A stretch of DNA of 38,905 bases from an uncultured Caldilineaceae bacterium (GCA_951813625.1 CATOTS010000013.1:1-38905), one strand, 5' to 3'. Shown: positions 1 to 7,937, numbered from the stretch's first letter. The notes: generated by a model from the letters alone, not told the origin. Numbers and translations are program-made.

Positions 1-318
1 GTCTCAGGTTCCAAAGCTGTCGGAAGTGCATCATGTGAACGAGGTGGTGGTGCTTCAGCCATGACTGCGACTCCATGAGTCTTAGTGAACATGAGGCGAA
101 CATCCGAATCTCGATCGCCCTGTCGCTTTGGTTCTTCACTGTTACCTTCACAGTCTTCTCAGTAAAACCGTATTCGCGGCTAACCGGACCTCGTTCTTCT
201 CCTATCTCTATGCGAATGCCTCGTTGGGTCGGCAGGCGATCCATATCCAGTCCTTTAGAGTGGCTAACCCAACTCCTAGCATTGCGCCGACGACCGCCCA
301 AATGGCGTTCTCCCACAT
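1..318 (-). pseudogene. small membrane-anchored protein, frameshifted and cut by window edge
   Basis: Reading leftward from an ATG at 318, the frame begins MWENAIWAVVGAMLGVGL, a plausible N-terminal membrane segment, and reaches a stop after 36 codons near position 208. Shifting one base near 238 opens a coding-like frame (RGIRIEIGEERGPVSREYG, then KTVKVTVKNQSDRAIEIR). A second shift near 105 opens another (DVRLMFTKTHGVAVMAE) that runs to the edge. The composition after correction is that of a soluble beta-rich domain. I do not recognise the family. A weak AGGA ribosome site lies about 10 bases upstream of the ATG. Either the gene is decaying or the sequence carries indel errors here. The intact long genes elsewhere favour decay. 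Confidence 0.5.
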
Positions 319-488
319 AGATTCTCTATCCTAGGGCTTCATGCCTCGTGATGTGGCTTGGATTAAAGAATATGGCGAGATCAAGCGTCACTCTTTCACC
401 CAAGCTGGGCATGACCTGCCCCCGATGTTTGTATCACCCGTTATGTTAGTCCGACAGCACGGGGACAGGTTCGGCAGGCAAGAGGGCC
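319..488. other. intergenic, nothing recognised
   Basis: No coding-like frame on either strand and no clear promoter or terminator. It separates the frameshifted membrane protein from the truncated oxidoreductase fragment. Confidence 0.4.
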
Positions 489-755
489 TCAGGCGCCGCC
501 GGGGTGGCGGGTCGCTGGGTTCGTCACATCGGTGCTCAGCTGGATCCGCTGCGTAGTAGAGGCAGCCAGCGCCATAGAAACGTAAATGTCCCCGCACAGG
601 TTCTGATTGTCAAGAAACCCGATGCCATGCCAGCCCGCTTCCTCCGCCCTCATGGCGTATTCCGCCGCTTTTCGGGTACGGGGACGGACGGCGGTTATAA
701 TCTCCACCTGGCTATTTGTGACACTTTGCAAGGTCACTCTCCCTTGTTCGCTCAA
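489..755 (-). pseudogene. N-terminal fragment of luciferase-like (LLM class) flavin-dependent oxidoreductase
   Basis: The fragment begins like an LLM-class (F420- or FMN-dependent) TIM-barrel oxidoreductase: VEIITAVRP, AEEAGWHGIGFLDNQNL, then LAASTTQRIQLSTDVTNP and ATRHP. The family start is probably the GTG at 707, since the codons before it do not look like this family. It stops after about 72 family residues, where a complete protein would have around 320, and the following 150 bases do not continue the domain in any frame. It is therefore a truncated remnant and not an active enzyme. Its open frame starts one base beyond the stop of the DUF6615 gene, so the fragment may have been brought in by the event that deleted the rest. 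Confidence 0.7.
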
Positions 756-1927
756 CCTTCCGAATGCCGATGTTGCCCGGAAGGGCGGGAGCTACGGGTA
801 CGGGGGACAGGTGGTGGGCCTATTTTGACGATAGACAGAACCATCTTCGAATTGTGGCTCGGAACTCTATGAAGACGGTTTCGGCGATAGGCGGTACCAA
901 TTTGTCCCACCCTAATCGGTTCCTTCGCCCGTGGGTTCCGTCCCTTAAGTTTCCGCTCAAACATAGTATCGGAGCTAGGTGATCCTGTAAGCCAACTAGG
1001 TTCCGGGCATTGACCAAGATCGGACTCGATGACGACGAACCACTCCGGAATAGCTGGCCGAATACTCGATGCAATCATAGCGTCCGAATCAAGATCGTCA
1101 TGTAACCCAACTAATTCTAGCTGGATGACATCGGCAATTTCGACCACCGGATCACCTTGCAACAAAAACTCAGGAAGGCTTTCGATTCTCCATGGAGAAA
1201 CCTGATCATCCCGTGAGGGTCGGCCCGCCAACATCCCCTGGCGGTCGCCTGATTTGTCATAAAGGGCGGCAACAAGGTACCCAGGATGGAATAGGCACCT
1301 CCAAGGCATCGAGCGTTTGTCTCGATGAACCGCAGAGAAATCCTTTCTGCGGTGCGGTTTGTGGACCTCCTGGACTGCGTCCAATGGAACGACGGTGCAT
1401 CCCATCTGCCTAATGTCGTCGGGTTGGCTAGGGTAGACCCGACAATGCCAGTATCTGGTTAATAAGGCTGAATCAACGTTGTTGTAAAAGCAGTAGAGCG
1501 GAATGGCGCGGGCTCTTCTAGCAAATCGTTCCAACCGCTGTATCTGAAATTCTGAACCAGGCATTCTACTTACCCGATGCCGAAGTCGATAACTGAAAAT
1601 AGTGGAGGTGTCAAGGGTTACCTTCTTTGCTTGGACAGCATATCGACCGTACCCCTGCTTGGGATTACCTATGAACCACATCCAATCGATCCCATATCGT
1701 TTCTCCTCTGGCCTTGAGGCTTTTGCAACTTTAACTTGGCTTGATGTACTTCCTGCTATTTGAAGAGTTGAAATATCGGTAATCGTTTCTTCAGAAAAGC
1801 TGAGTTTATGCTGCCTTGCTTCACCCAACCACTCCCACGTAGTCCTCGCAATGTCATTGAACAATGTGAGAGGGGTGTTGGCAGAGGACAGTCCTAAAGA
1901 AGGGGCACCGCGGGTTGGCGTTGTCAT
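752..1927 (-). CDS. DUF6615 family protein with PD-(D/E)XK-like nuclease signature
   Basis: A 391-residue protein whose N-terminal 180 residues match my recollection of the DUF6615 family: SEETITDISTLQI (about 45-57), RYGIDWMWFIG (about 77-87), RYAVQAKKV (about 95-103) and IPLYCFYNN (about 141-149). The order E, then D in GID, then Q-x-K in QAK follows the pattern of PD-(D/E)XK nucleases of the Mrr type (D then (E/Q)xK), so a DNA- or RNA-cleaving activity is a fair inference but is not shown. The ATG at 1927 lies 55 bases after the stop of the AAA_13 ATPase on the same strand, suggesting one operon. The last 60 residues are arginine- and proline-rich and may reflect a late frameshift. No SAVED or other cyclic-nucleotide sensor is recognisable. 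Confidence 0.7.
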   Translation of the reverse strand: MTTPTRGAPSLGLSSANTPLTLFNDIARTTWEWLGEARQHKLSFSEETITDISTLQIAGSTSSQVKVAKASRPEEKRYGIDWMWFIGNPKQGYGRYAVQAKKVTLDTSTIFSYRLRHRVSRMPGSEFQIQRLERFARRARAIPLYCFYNNVDSALLTRYWHCRVYPSQPDDIRQMGCTVVPLDAVQEVHKPHRRKDFSAVHRDKRSMPWRCLFHPGYLVAALYDKSGDRQGMLAGRPSRDDQVSPWRIESLPEFLLQGDPVVEIADVIQLELVGLHDDLDSDAMIASSIRPAIPEWFVVIESDLGQCPEPSWLTGSPSSDTMFERKLKGRNPRAKEPIRVGQIGTAYRRNRLHRVPSHNSKMVLSIVKIGPPPVPRTRSSRPSGQHRHSEG

Positions 1928-1982
1928 CTTTCAGCCCCTAGGCACCAACGCCATCTTGTCCCGTTCATTTGGGGCCATAATG

Positions 1983-4265
1983 TCAGTCTCCATCTTCCTC
2001 TGCTGGAGTTTTCACCAGTTCTTCCATGGCTCTGTAGTGATCAGGATCGAGCGTCTTAATAAGGGTCAGTAGGTCCTTGAGGACTGGCCTCGCCTCAGCA
2101 AGCAAGGACGGATCGTGTTCCGGCTCTCCAATCGCCTCGCTATGAGAGTGCGTGTTTACGAAACGAAGGATGCGCGTCTTCATCACCTCATCGAACTCAA
2201 CATCCCTTAGCTTGCTCCATAAGCCGCCAGAGATCTGTGGCATGCGAAAGGCCAAGAACCCTTCCAATAGGCGACGAGCCATATTGGGGAGGACATAATT
2301 CTCGGCTAGGTTGGTTTGAGCATTCTGTGACTCCAGGAAGATACGGGCGAAGAGATAGTGATATTCGGACTCATACCTTTCGAGAAGTGGATCAAGCTGG
2401 CGGAGGTGTAGACAATCGCTGTCCCGTCTCCGTTACGAATTGCCACTCCAGCATGTAAAAGCGGGCGGGACGACTGCTTACTTCTTTCTTCCCCTGTCTT
2501 GGCATATGGTGAAGCCAGTTCTTGACGTTTCTGAAGAATGTGAAGTTATGTGTAAGGATAAAGAGTTGCCCCGCATGTTGTGTGCGTTCACGGATGAAAC
2601 CAAAGGCTAGGAATAGAGAATGGCGTCCAAGCTGGACACTGGGTCGTCAAGTACTACCACTCCATTCGGTGCATCGAAACGCCTATCGTCAAGGCGACTT
2701 GAGAAAGTACAGCAGAGCAACGGCGGTGACTTCCCCTTCGCTCAGAGACTGAGCAGGTTCACCCCCTCGGGTGATCGCATAGCCAGTGTCCTTTACCTCA
2801 AGCTGTAACTCTCCATGACAAGATACTTTCGCAGGTCTTCGTTCAATTCGGCTGCCGGTCGGCGATGCTCAACTATTTCTTGTTCTAGCTGAACAATCTC
2901 TCCCTCAAGCCTCGTAACTTCATTTGACGCCTCTATGGCAGCTGATTTCGATTTCCAGGCCTCTTCACTTAGGCATTCGAATTCACCCAAGGAACCGGCT
3001 ATCAAATCGGATGCAATACGTTCCCTCGCGGCAACGATCTGCTCCTCAAAGCTGTTGCATCTAGCGTTGTGCTTGTGCACAAGTAAGTTTAAGTCGTCAA
3101 CGGCATCATCAGGCAAGTCAGGTAGGTTGTGGTTGAGAGTAGTAACTGCGAATACCTGACCCTTCTTCTCTCTTAGAGCATCAACAAGAAGGGACAACGC
3201 CTCGCTCGCTTGTTGCCGCACTCTGCTGAATTCTTCGAAAGCATCCTCGTAGCCCTTCGCCAGGTCGTCGTAAAACTGAGAACTGTGTGGTAGTTCTAGT
3301 GACGCAGTATCTCTAGCGGCTAGCTCAAGCACTCCGATTTGTTCGTTGATATTCTCAAGGAGGTTTTCGTAAGCAGCATTGAAGTGCACCTTGAGCCTAT
3401 CCATTCGGTCTTGAGGAAGGGTCTGTTCGCAGAATAGACACTGCGTTGTGCCATAGCAATCATGCAGGGCGATCCCTTCGTGTACCCACGATGACAACTT
3501 CTCATCGTGTTCCAGCGACTGAATCGTCGCGGTGACGACAGTCGTTTCGAGCAATTTCACGACGTCGGTCGACATTTCGGACAACTTTGGGAACATGTAT
3601 TCGATTTCGCCTATTCGGTCTTTAGCAGTCTCGTGTATCTGTAGTTGTAAGGACGTTCGAATATCATCAGCTAGACGATGTTCGTTACCGTTTCCGGAGT
3701 TCAGCATCTCCTCGGCACGCGATTGGTAACGGGACTTGTCGAAATTGTTGTATGGGTTTTGCCCCGTCGACCTTAATGTGTTCTTGATTACACGTGCCTC
3801 GCGAATACAGTGCCCGTCTAGAGTTCTTTCGTCGGAAGCTCTCCGCATTCGTCGCTCATCTCGTTCGGCAATGACCTCCCGTAGGCTAGCCCTGAACTTT
3901 TCGACCTGCGCCTGATTTTCAACGCTGTCTTCGCCAAGCACTAGTATCGGCGGAACATCGCCTCCAGGGGTTTGGGTCACATTCGCCGCCACAAAATCGC
4001 CGTTGAACACTCTAACGGGAAGGGTGGCCTGGGAAAAGTCGGAGCCGGGAAGAACACTCCCGTAGATGGAGACATCGGCCTCATAGTTGGTAGGCGCCGT
4101 CCGTGTTTCTATAGCATGGAAAAGCCTGCTGATAGTCGTCTTACCCGACCCATTCCATCCGTAGATCAGATTGTAGCGACCAAAAGTGGCTAGATCCTGA
4201 GGCCAAGTGAAGTCGTGGAGAACACCGGGGTGGTTCAGTTTCGAGATTCGATCTATGAGGGCCAT
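1983..4265 (-). pseudogene. AAA_13 (RloC/PrrC-like) ATPase with multiple frameshifts
   Basis: The first 490 codons (4265-2793) carry an ABC-type Walker A, YGWNGSGKTTISRLF, a coiled-coil middle with a CLFC pair (QCLFCEQTLP) resembling a zinc hook, and no stop. The rest is recoverable only by changing frame about four times: near 2808 (to ELQLEVKDTGYAI and the signature-like SLSEGEVTAVALLYFLKS), near 2696 (to Walker B VVVLDDPVSSLDA), near 2626 (to FLAFGFIRERT, LFILTHNFTFF) and near 2400 (to LDPLLERYESEYHYLFA). It then rejoins the intact last 100 codons (MARRLLEGFLAFRMP, ending at 1983). Reassembled, it is about 755 residues, the usual size for AAA_13 proteins of phage defence such as the anticodon nucleases RloC and PrrC. 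A nuclease active site of its own was not identified. It lies between the CD-NTase-like gene and the DUF6615 gene. Confidence 0.85.
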
Positions 4266-4406
4266 AGGCTCCTTCTTTGGTCATCACCCGAGATTGCCAA
4301 TGCGGAGTTAGCTACGAAGCCGATAAGGCATTTCCTTGACACCAGGTTTCGCATTAAGGCTGCCGAGGATGAGCAAGGGCGTGCACTCCACTCGTGGTTG
4401 CTGGCC

Positions 4407-5246
4407 TCAATTACCCTCACAGAACAAGCCGTTGAATTCCGTCCTGGTCCTGCAACGGTTGACTTTGCCCCGCATCTGTCCAAAGTACGTTGAGGCGCGT
4501 TCACGGAGTTTGGAGTTTGCTGGTCCAAGGTATTCGTCTACGTACCTCGACTGCCCCGTGGAATCTGTGATTGGACTCTTCGCCGCATCGATCGCGTGCC
4601 CCAATAGGTGAATGAGCATGTTCTTTGGGTCTAGGGGGTCTTGGTAGTCCTTGAACGCATCGATCGCCAGCGACTCCATGTGGTATCCCGAAATCTTCCT
4701 CTTGGGACGTGTGATGAAGCAGTCCGCCAGGGCCTTGGCGAGCTTGATCACGGGCACGACTCTTCCGTCCCTGGCCGTGTTAACTTTGGCGAGCTTCGTG
4801 GCAAAGTCATCAGGTCGAGCTACGTTGCTCCACTGAGTGCTCCCAGGATCGGCAATTCGAACACCGCCGCTGTTCGTTCGTATAGCGGGTAGTATCTGTA
4901 TCTCGGTACCGTCGGAATAGCTGACCGTCACCGCCAGGTTTCCAGCACTTACGGTATTCTGCCGAAGCCGATCTTGGATGGTGTCCCGCACGTATTCTAT
5001 GGCTCTTGCAGGAGGCTGGTTTACAAGGGAAGACTTGTTCAGCATGAGAAGGGCGTCGACATCGCTGAGGCCGGTCACGTAAGTGCCCTTCCGCACCGAA
5101 CCGCCGAACATGGTCTGCACCACGTTGCCTTTCTGTTTGAGGAACCCGCACAAGCTTTCCAGACGCCTAGTGACGGTCTGGGTGTTCCTGCGAGTGTACT
5201 GCGCGAGTAAGGCTTCGCAGTACTCATTGAACCTATCGTCTGGCAC
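4407..5246 (-). CDS. CD-NTase-like nucleotidyltransferase (CBASS oligonucleotide cyclase family)
   Basis: A complete 279-residue protein with the polymerase-beta-type nucleotidyltransferase motif FGGSVRKGTYVTGLSDVD (about 47-64) followed by ALLML, and a third candidate acidic position in DGTEIQILPAI (about 112-122). The later segments VVPVIKLAKALADCF and SGYHMESLAIDAF are typical of the C-terminal half of CD-NTases. In CBASS defence such enzymes make cyclic oligonucleotides that activate an effector. The third acidic residue is not in the classical D-x position, so the product or even activity is uncertain. The start is a GTG placed four bases after the TGA of an upstream frame cut by the IS1 element, implying former translational coupling. 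The 140-base gap to the ATPase contains no gene. Confidence 0.8.
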   Translation of the reverse strand: MPDDRFNEYCEALLAQYTRRNTQTVTRRLESLCGFLKQKGNVVQTMFGGSVRKGTYVTGLSDVDALLMLNKSSLVNQPPARAIEYVRDTIQDRLRQNTVSAGNLAVTVSYSDGTEIQILPAIRTNSGGVRIADPGSTQWSNVARPDDFATKLAKVNTARDGRVVPVIKLAKALADCFITRPKRKISGYHMESLAIDAFKDYQDPLDPKNMLIHLLGHAIDAAKSPITDSTGQSRYVDEYLGPANSKLRERASTYFGQMRGKVNRCRTRTEFNGLFCEGN

Positions 5247-5249
5247 GGG

Positions 5250-5299
5250 TCATGCCTCAGCTTCTGTCTCGACTAGATCGTCCAAGATGAAGAAGGGTA
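5250..5299 (-). pseudogene. 3' stub of an upstream gene cut by the IS1-family element
   Basis: The last 15 or so codons of an open frame (FFILDDLVETEAEA then TGA) lie between the IS1 terminal repeat and the GTG of the nucleotidyltransferase. Stop and GTG are four bases apart, the usual geometry of coupled operon genes. The rest of this gene is not found on the other side of the element. The stub is too short to identify. It may instead be chance reading through a short leader. Confidence 0.35.
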
Positions 5300-5323
5300 G
5301 GTAGTGGTCACAAGGTAAGTGGT
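5300..5323. repeat. IS1-family terminal inverted repeat, left
   Basis: GGTAGTGGTC, five spacer bases, GTAAGTGGT. It pairs with the right repeat at 6062-6085. The transposase stop codon lies inside its inner edge. Confidence 0.7.
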
Positions 5324-6047
5324 TAGGGCAAGGAGTACATTGCCAGGTTGTGGTCAATGATAAACCAGTTGGTGACCATATGGTGGTAAGCATCGCTCTT
5401 GGAGAATGAGAGTGTTTTGCGAACATAGCGTGCCTGCCTTTGGCGCAATGTACAATACCAACGCTCCATATGGGAGAGTTCTCCGCTCTCTTTGCCGACT
5501 GCGCAATGGTTCTCTTTGGGCAGCGCTTGATACGCGTTCCAGAAGTCGCTATAGGAGAGACATCGGCGGTACGTAAACGGGACCTTGGCCCATAGGCGGC
5601 GACAACTCTGTTGGCTACGGTCACCGATCACAAAAGCCACGATCTGACGCGTTCGACGACACATGACGGTCCACAGCCAGCGTTTGTTGCGCCGTGTGCG
5701 CACAAAACTCCAGGCCTCATCGATTTCGAGCAGGTCATCGGGCTGGGCGGGCAACAAAGTTGCTCGGAGCGGCGGCAAGGATGCCACATGCGCTCGAATC
5801 CAGCGGGCAATCGTGTGACGATGAACAGCAAACAACCGACTCAGTCCGCGCAGGCTGATGCGTTCCTGGTAGGCTCTTAGGATGAGGCGCTTCTCTTTTT
5901 TTTCGCCTCTCGCTTGGATTCCAAAACCCGATACGCATTGCACTCTTTACAGTGATATTGCTGCTGACCAAGCCGGTTGCTCCCATTCTTGACGATATTC
6001 GTGCTCCCGCACACGCGACAACTGTAGGTGATCGTTTTCTGTATCAT
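5323..6047 (-). CDS. IS1-family transposase made by -1 frameshift (InsAB'-type)
   Basis: Frame 1 (ATG at 6047, stop at 5877) encodes a 56-residue InsA-like zinc ribbon: CRVCGSTNIVKNGSNRLGQQ, then YHCKEC, ending KKKRSASS. Stepping back one base on the A8 run at 5903-5896 joins it to the InsB-like frame, which ends at 5323. That frame contains the helix-turn-helix RGLSRLFAVHRHTIARWI and the DDE transposase core: EIDEAWSFV, SDFWNAYQ, and GELSHMERWYCTLRQRQARY with VRKTLSFSK. The fusion is about 240 residues, close to the 232 of IS1 InsAB'. As in IS1, InsA alone would act as terminal-repeat-binding repressor while the fusion is the transposase. All key segments are present, so it may be functional. 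Confidence 0.85.
5896..5903 (-). promoter_or_regulatory. A8 slippery site for -1 ribosomal frameshift
   Basis: Eight consecutive A on the coding strand, just before the InsA-frame stop, provide A-AAA-AAA slippage. A -1 shift here joins the zinc-ribbon frame to the DDE frame. IS1 uses A-AAA-AAC in the same position of its gene. Confidence 0.7.
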
Positions 6048-6061
6048 GCAACAATTCTACC

Positions 6062-6085
6062 ACCACTTACTATTCGACCACTACC
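6062..6085. repeat. IS1-family terminal inverted repeat, right
   Basis: On the minus strand it reads GGTAGTGGTC, GAATA, GTAAGTGGT, matching the left repeat at 5300-5323. It lies 15 bases upstream of the transposase ATG at 6047. Confidence 0.7.
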
Positions 6086-6451
6086 AAAATTCAGTAACTA
6101 CCGAGGCAGATGCAGTGCCTGTTTTGACCAGGGCACGTTGACATTTGTCTGAACTGTGATTCATCTGATTTTTGTGATGGGGATGATTAAAGGCGGCGTT
6201 ATAGGCGGTGGTCTTCGGTCCGGGAATCGGGGGAACGAGAGTTGGGACTGGATGCGGGCACCTGTAGATGCCGACCTTCTTTGATCATTGATTGGAAAGG
6301 TCAACGACCGTTAGCCCTTGATCGCTGCCGCCATTGAGGCTATCTGATCGCGTATTCGGTTGGCAGCCGCCACATTGGTCGGGCCGCACTGCCGGGAATA
6401 CGGCGTTCTGCCGAAAGGGCCGGAACGCGAACTGCAACGTCAAGGGCAACG

Positions 6452-6494
6452 GCTTAATCCACGAATTTGCACGAATCTCCACGAAGAACGTCAA
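6452..6494 (+). repeat. 43-bp direct repeat, left copy
   Basis: Identical over 43 bases to 26357-26399, in the same orientation. It contains two tandem ACGAATYTSC-like units (ACGAATTTGC, ACGAATCTCC) followed by ACGAAGAACG. It lies about 110 bases outside the left long-inverted-repeat arm. Confidence 0.85.
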
Positions 6495-6506
6495 CTGCGG
6501 GTTGGG

Positions 6507-6578
6507 TCAGGGGGGCGTTGCGGGGGGAGTCCCCCCGCACAAGGGAGGGCCGCAGGCCCGACCGTCCGGAACGGCAGT
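6507..6578 (+). repeat. GC-rich palindromic repeat, copy A (3' part only)
   Basis: Shares the core with copies at 26608, 33361 and 33609: GGGGGGCGTTGCGGGG, then a hairpin made of GGGGGG-AGT-CCCCCC, then GCACAAGGGAGGGCCGCAG and a GACCGTCC end. Only the 3' part of the longer unit seen in copies B-D is present. Confidence 0.8.
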
Positions 6579-6604
6579 CTTTAGTCTTGAGTTCTCAGCT
6601 CTTA

Positions 6605-7658
6605 AACTACTTCCCCAATGAGACCCGGAAATTCTGCCCAGCAGCCGCGCCGGCGGATCGCCCATGAATCCAGCCTGCCCCCCTTCTGATAGTCCGTCGT
6701 TCGAAGAAGGACCCCCTTGAGAAACCAGGGACGAACAACAAGAATTGCCCAACAAACCGGGTTTCCGTGCAAGAGCCGGCGGCACGAGCTATAGTAGGAC
6801 CATGACCGACGCGACATCCGCCGGAATTGACACCAGAAACAACATCGCAGGCGCCGCGCAACCCAATTTTGCGCAACTCCGGGCAAGAGAACTGAAACCG
6901 TGCTACACTGTCATTATCATGCCAATCCAACCGTGGGATTCCAGTCAATGTCAGCCCAAAAAAACTGGATCGACCCGACCTGACCGGACTTAACCGGACC
7001 TGACCGGACCTGACCGGACTTCGCTAAACTTTGGCCGCCCAAGACAAGCGCAAGAGACACCTGACAACCTTGACTGACCTCACATCACAAACACCCAGCC
7101 GCCGCCAACCCGGCAGCACACACGAATGAACCGCCACAACGACCGGCCCATGACGCAAGAAGGCAAGATGACGTGAAATAAACTGCAAGAGCGTTCCAAC
7201 CATGCTACACTGTCAACATCATGCAAATCTGTCCACCCGAGCCGGCCCAATTCGAGCCAAAAGGCAGCCGCCCCAGATTCCTGCTACAATTCCTGCTGCG
7301 CTGCAAATGTCATGCAATTCAAACCACCACATTCTGCCCGAAATACGCCCGAATTACCGCCGATCCCGGCGCCCGACACCCCTCCCACAAGAAAAAAAAT
7401 TGGACGACATTGGGCTATATTGGGCTACATTGGACGACATGAGTCGACGTATTCTGCCAAAACGAGAGGACTTCGCTTCCAGCGGACAGCGGAGCCAGAC
7501 GACCGCCATGGCAGGTCTGCAAACACGCCAATCTTGCCACCAACGGCGGCACGAACCAGGACAGTTCTGCCAGGTTGAGAACGTCGAATCGCTCGGTCTT
7601 ACCAGGGAAACTGCTTGGAAACTGGAAGGCGCCCGATTGAAGCCAAGTGCATTCACAC
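6605..7658 (+). repeat. long inverted repeat, left arm (about 1.05 kb)
   Basis: This segment is nearly identical to the reverse complement of 25226-26280. Sampled stretches (for example 7021-7200) differ at about 3 positions in 180, and the outer 150 bases are more diverged. It has no convincing gene. It includes a tandem run of ACCGGACCTG-type decamers (about 6975-7023) and two copies of GCTACACTGTCA followed by ATCATGC (6903 and 7204). Its inner end falls inside a beta-propeller-like reading frame at 7658, which it truncates, so the arm behaves like an inserted element. Confidence 0.85.
6975..7023 (+). repeat. short tandem repeat of ACCGGACYTG units
   Basis: About five near-perfect decamer units. 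The mirrored array in the right arm is at about 25862-25912. Confidence 0.75.
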
Positions 7659-7921
7659 TGTACCGCTCGACGGCGAGCGGGTGGCAGCGCCAGTGGCTCA
7701 CGACCGCGGATGCGCCGATAAGCGGCCTGTTGCCTTTGGCGAACCAGACGTTGGTGGCCCTGACCGATCGACTCGTTGTCTCTGCCGGCGGGAGTGAATG
7801 GGAACCGGTCGAGAGCGGCGTGGACGGACAGTCGCTGGCCGCTCTAGGGCAGAGTGGAGAGCAGGTTGTTGTGGTTACGAGCGATGGCCAGATATGGCAG
7901 GGTCGGCACGCAGCCGATTGA
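7659..7921 (+). pseudogene. 3' remnant of a beta-propeller-like gene truncated by the repeat arm
   Basis: The last 87 codons before TGA at 7919-7921 look coding: RSTASGWQRQWLTTADAPIS, LLPLANQTLVALTDRLVVSA, EQVVVVTSDGQIWQGR. The spacing of hydrophobic strands with W and G resembles a blade of a WD40/YCF48-type propeller. The frame stays open upstream into the inverted-repeat arm, but that part is shared with the other arm and does not belong to the protein. Its 5' end is therefore missing. Confidence 0.55.
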
Positions 7922-7922
7922 C

Positions 7923-7937
7923 TGCCGGAAGCCGGCA
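7923..7937 (+). terminator. GC hairpin after truncated propeller gene
   Basis: TGCCGG-AAG-CCGGCA, a perfect 6-bp stem two bases after the stop codon. There is no T-tract, so this is only a possible terminator between the remnant and the dehydrogenase operon. Confidence 0.35.

Larger units (their letters stand above)
5300..6085 (-). mobile_element. IS1-family insertion sequence
   Basis: A 786-bp element bounded by imperfect inverted repeats: 5300-5323 on the left and 6062-6085 on the right. Both share an outer GGTAGTGGTC and an inner GTAAGTGGT separated by five or six variable bases. It contains one transposase with a frameshift window. IS1 itself is 768 bp with 8-9 bp target duplications. 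Here the flanking bases (AGAAGGGTA on the left, AAAATTCAG on the right) do not match, so no target duplication is visible. Together with the cut upstream gene this fits an IS1-style adjacent deletion after insertion. Confidence 0.8.
6086..6604. other. non-coding repeat-rich spacer
   Basis: No convincing gene. It contains a low-complexity stretch typical of dispersed intergenic repeats (6150-6190), a 43-bp repeat (6452-6494) found again at 26357-26399, and a GC-rich palindrome repeat (6507-6578). Short frames here translate to Gly/Pro/Arg-rich strings that recur wherever the palindrome repeat occurs and are not genes. Confidence 0.6.

Noticed and set aside
6334..6785. Several short frames encoding Gly/Pro/Arg-rich peptides
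   Set aside because: They follow the GC palindrome repeat and recur wherever it occurs, in any frame and on both strands.
7202..7657. Long open frame running from the left arm into the propeller remnant
   Set aside because: The arm part is shared with the right arm in reverse and has no protein-like pattern. Only the part after 7658 looks coding.
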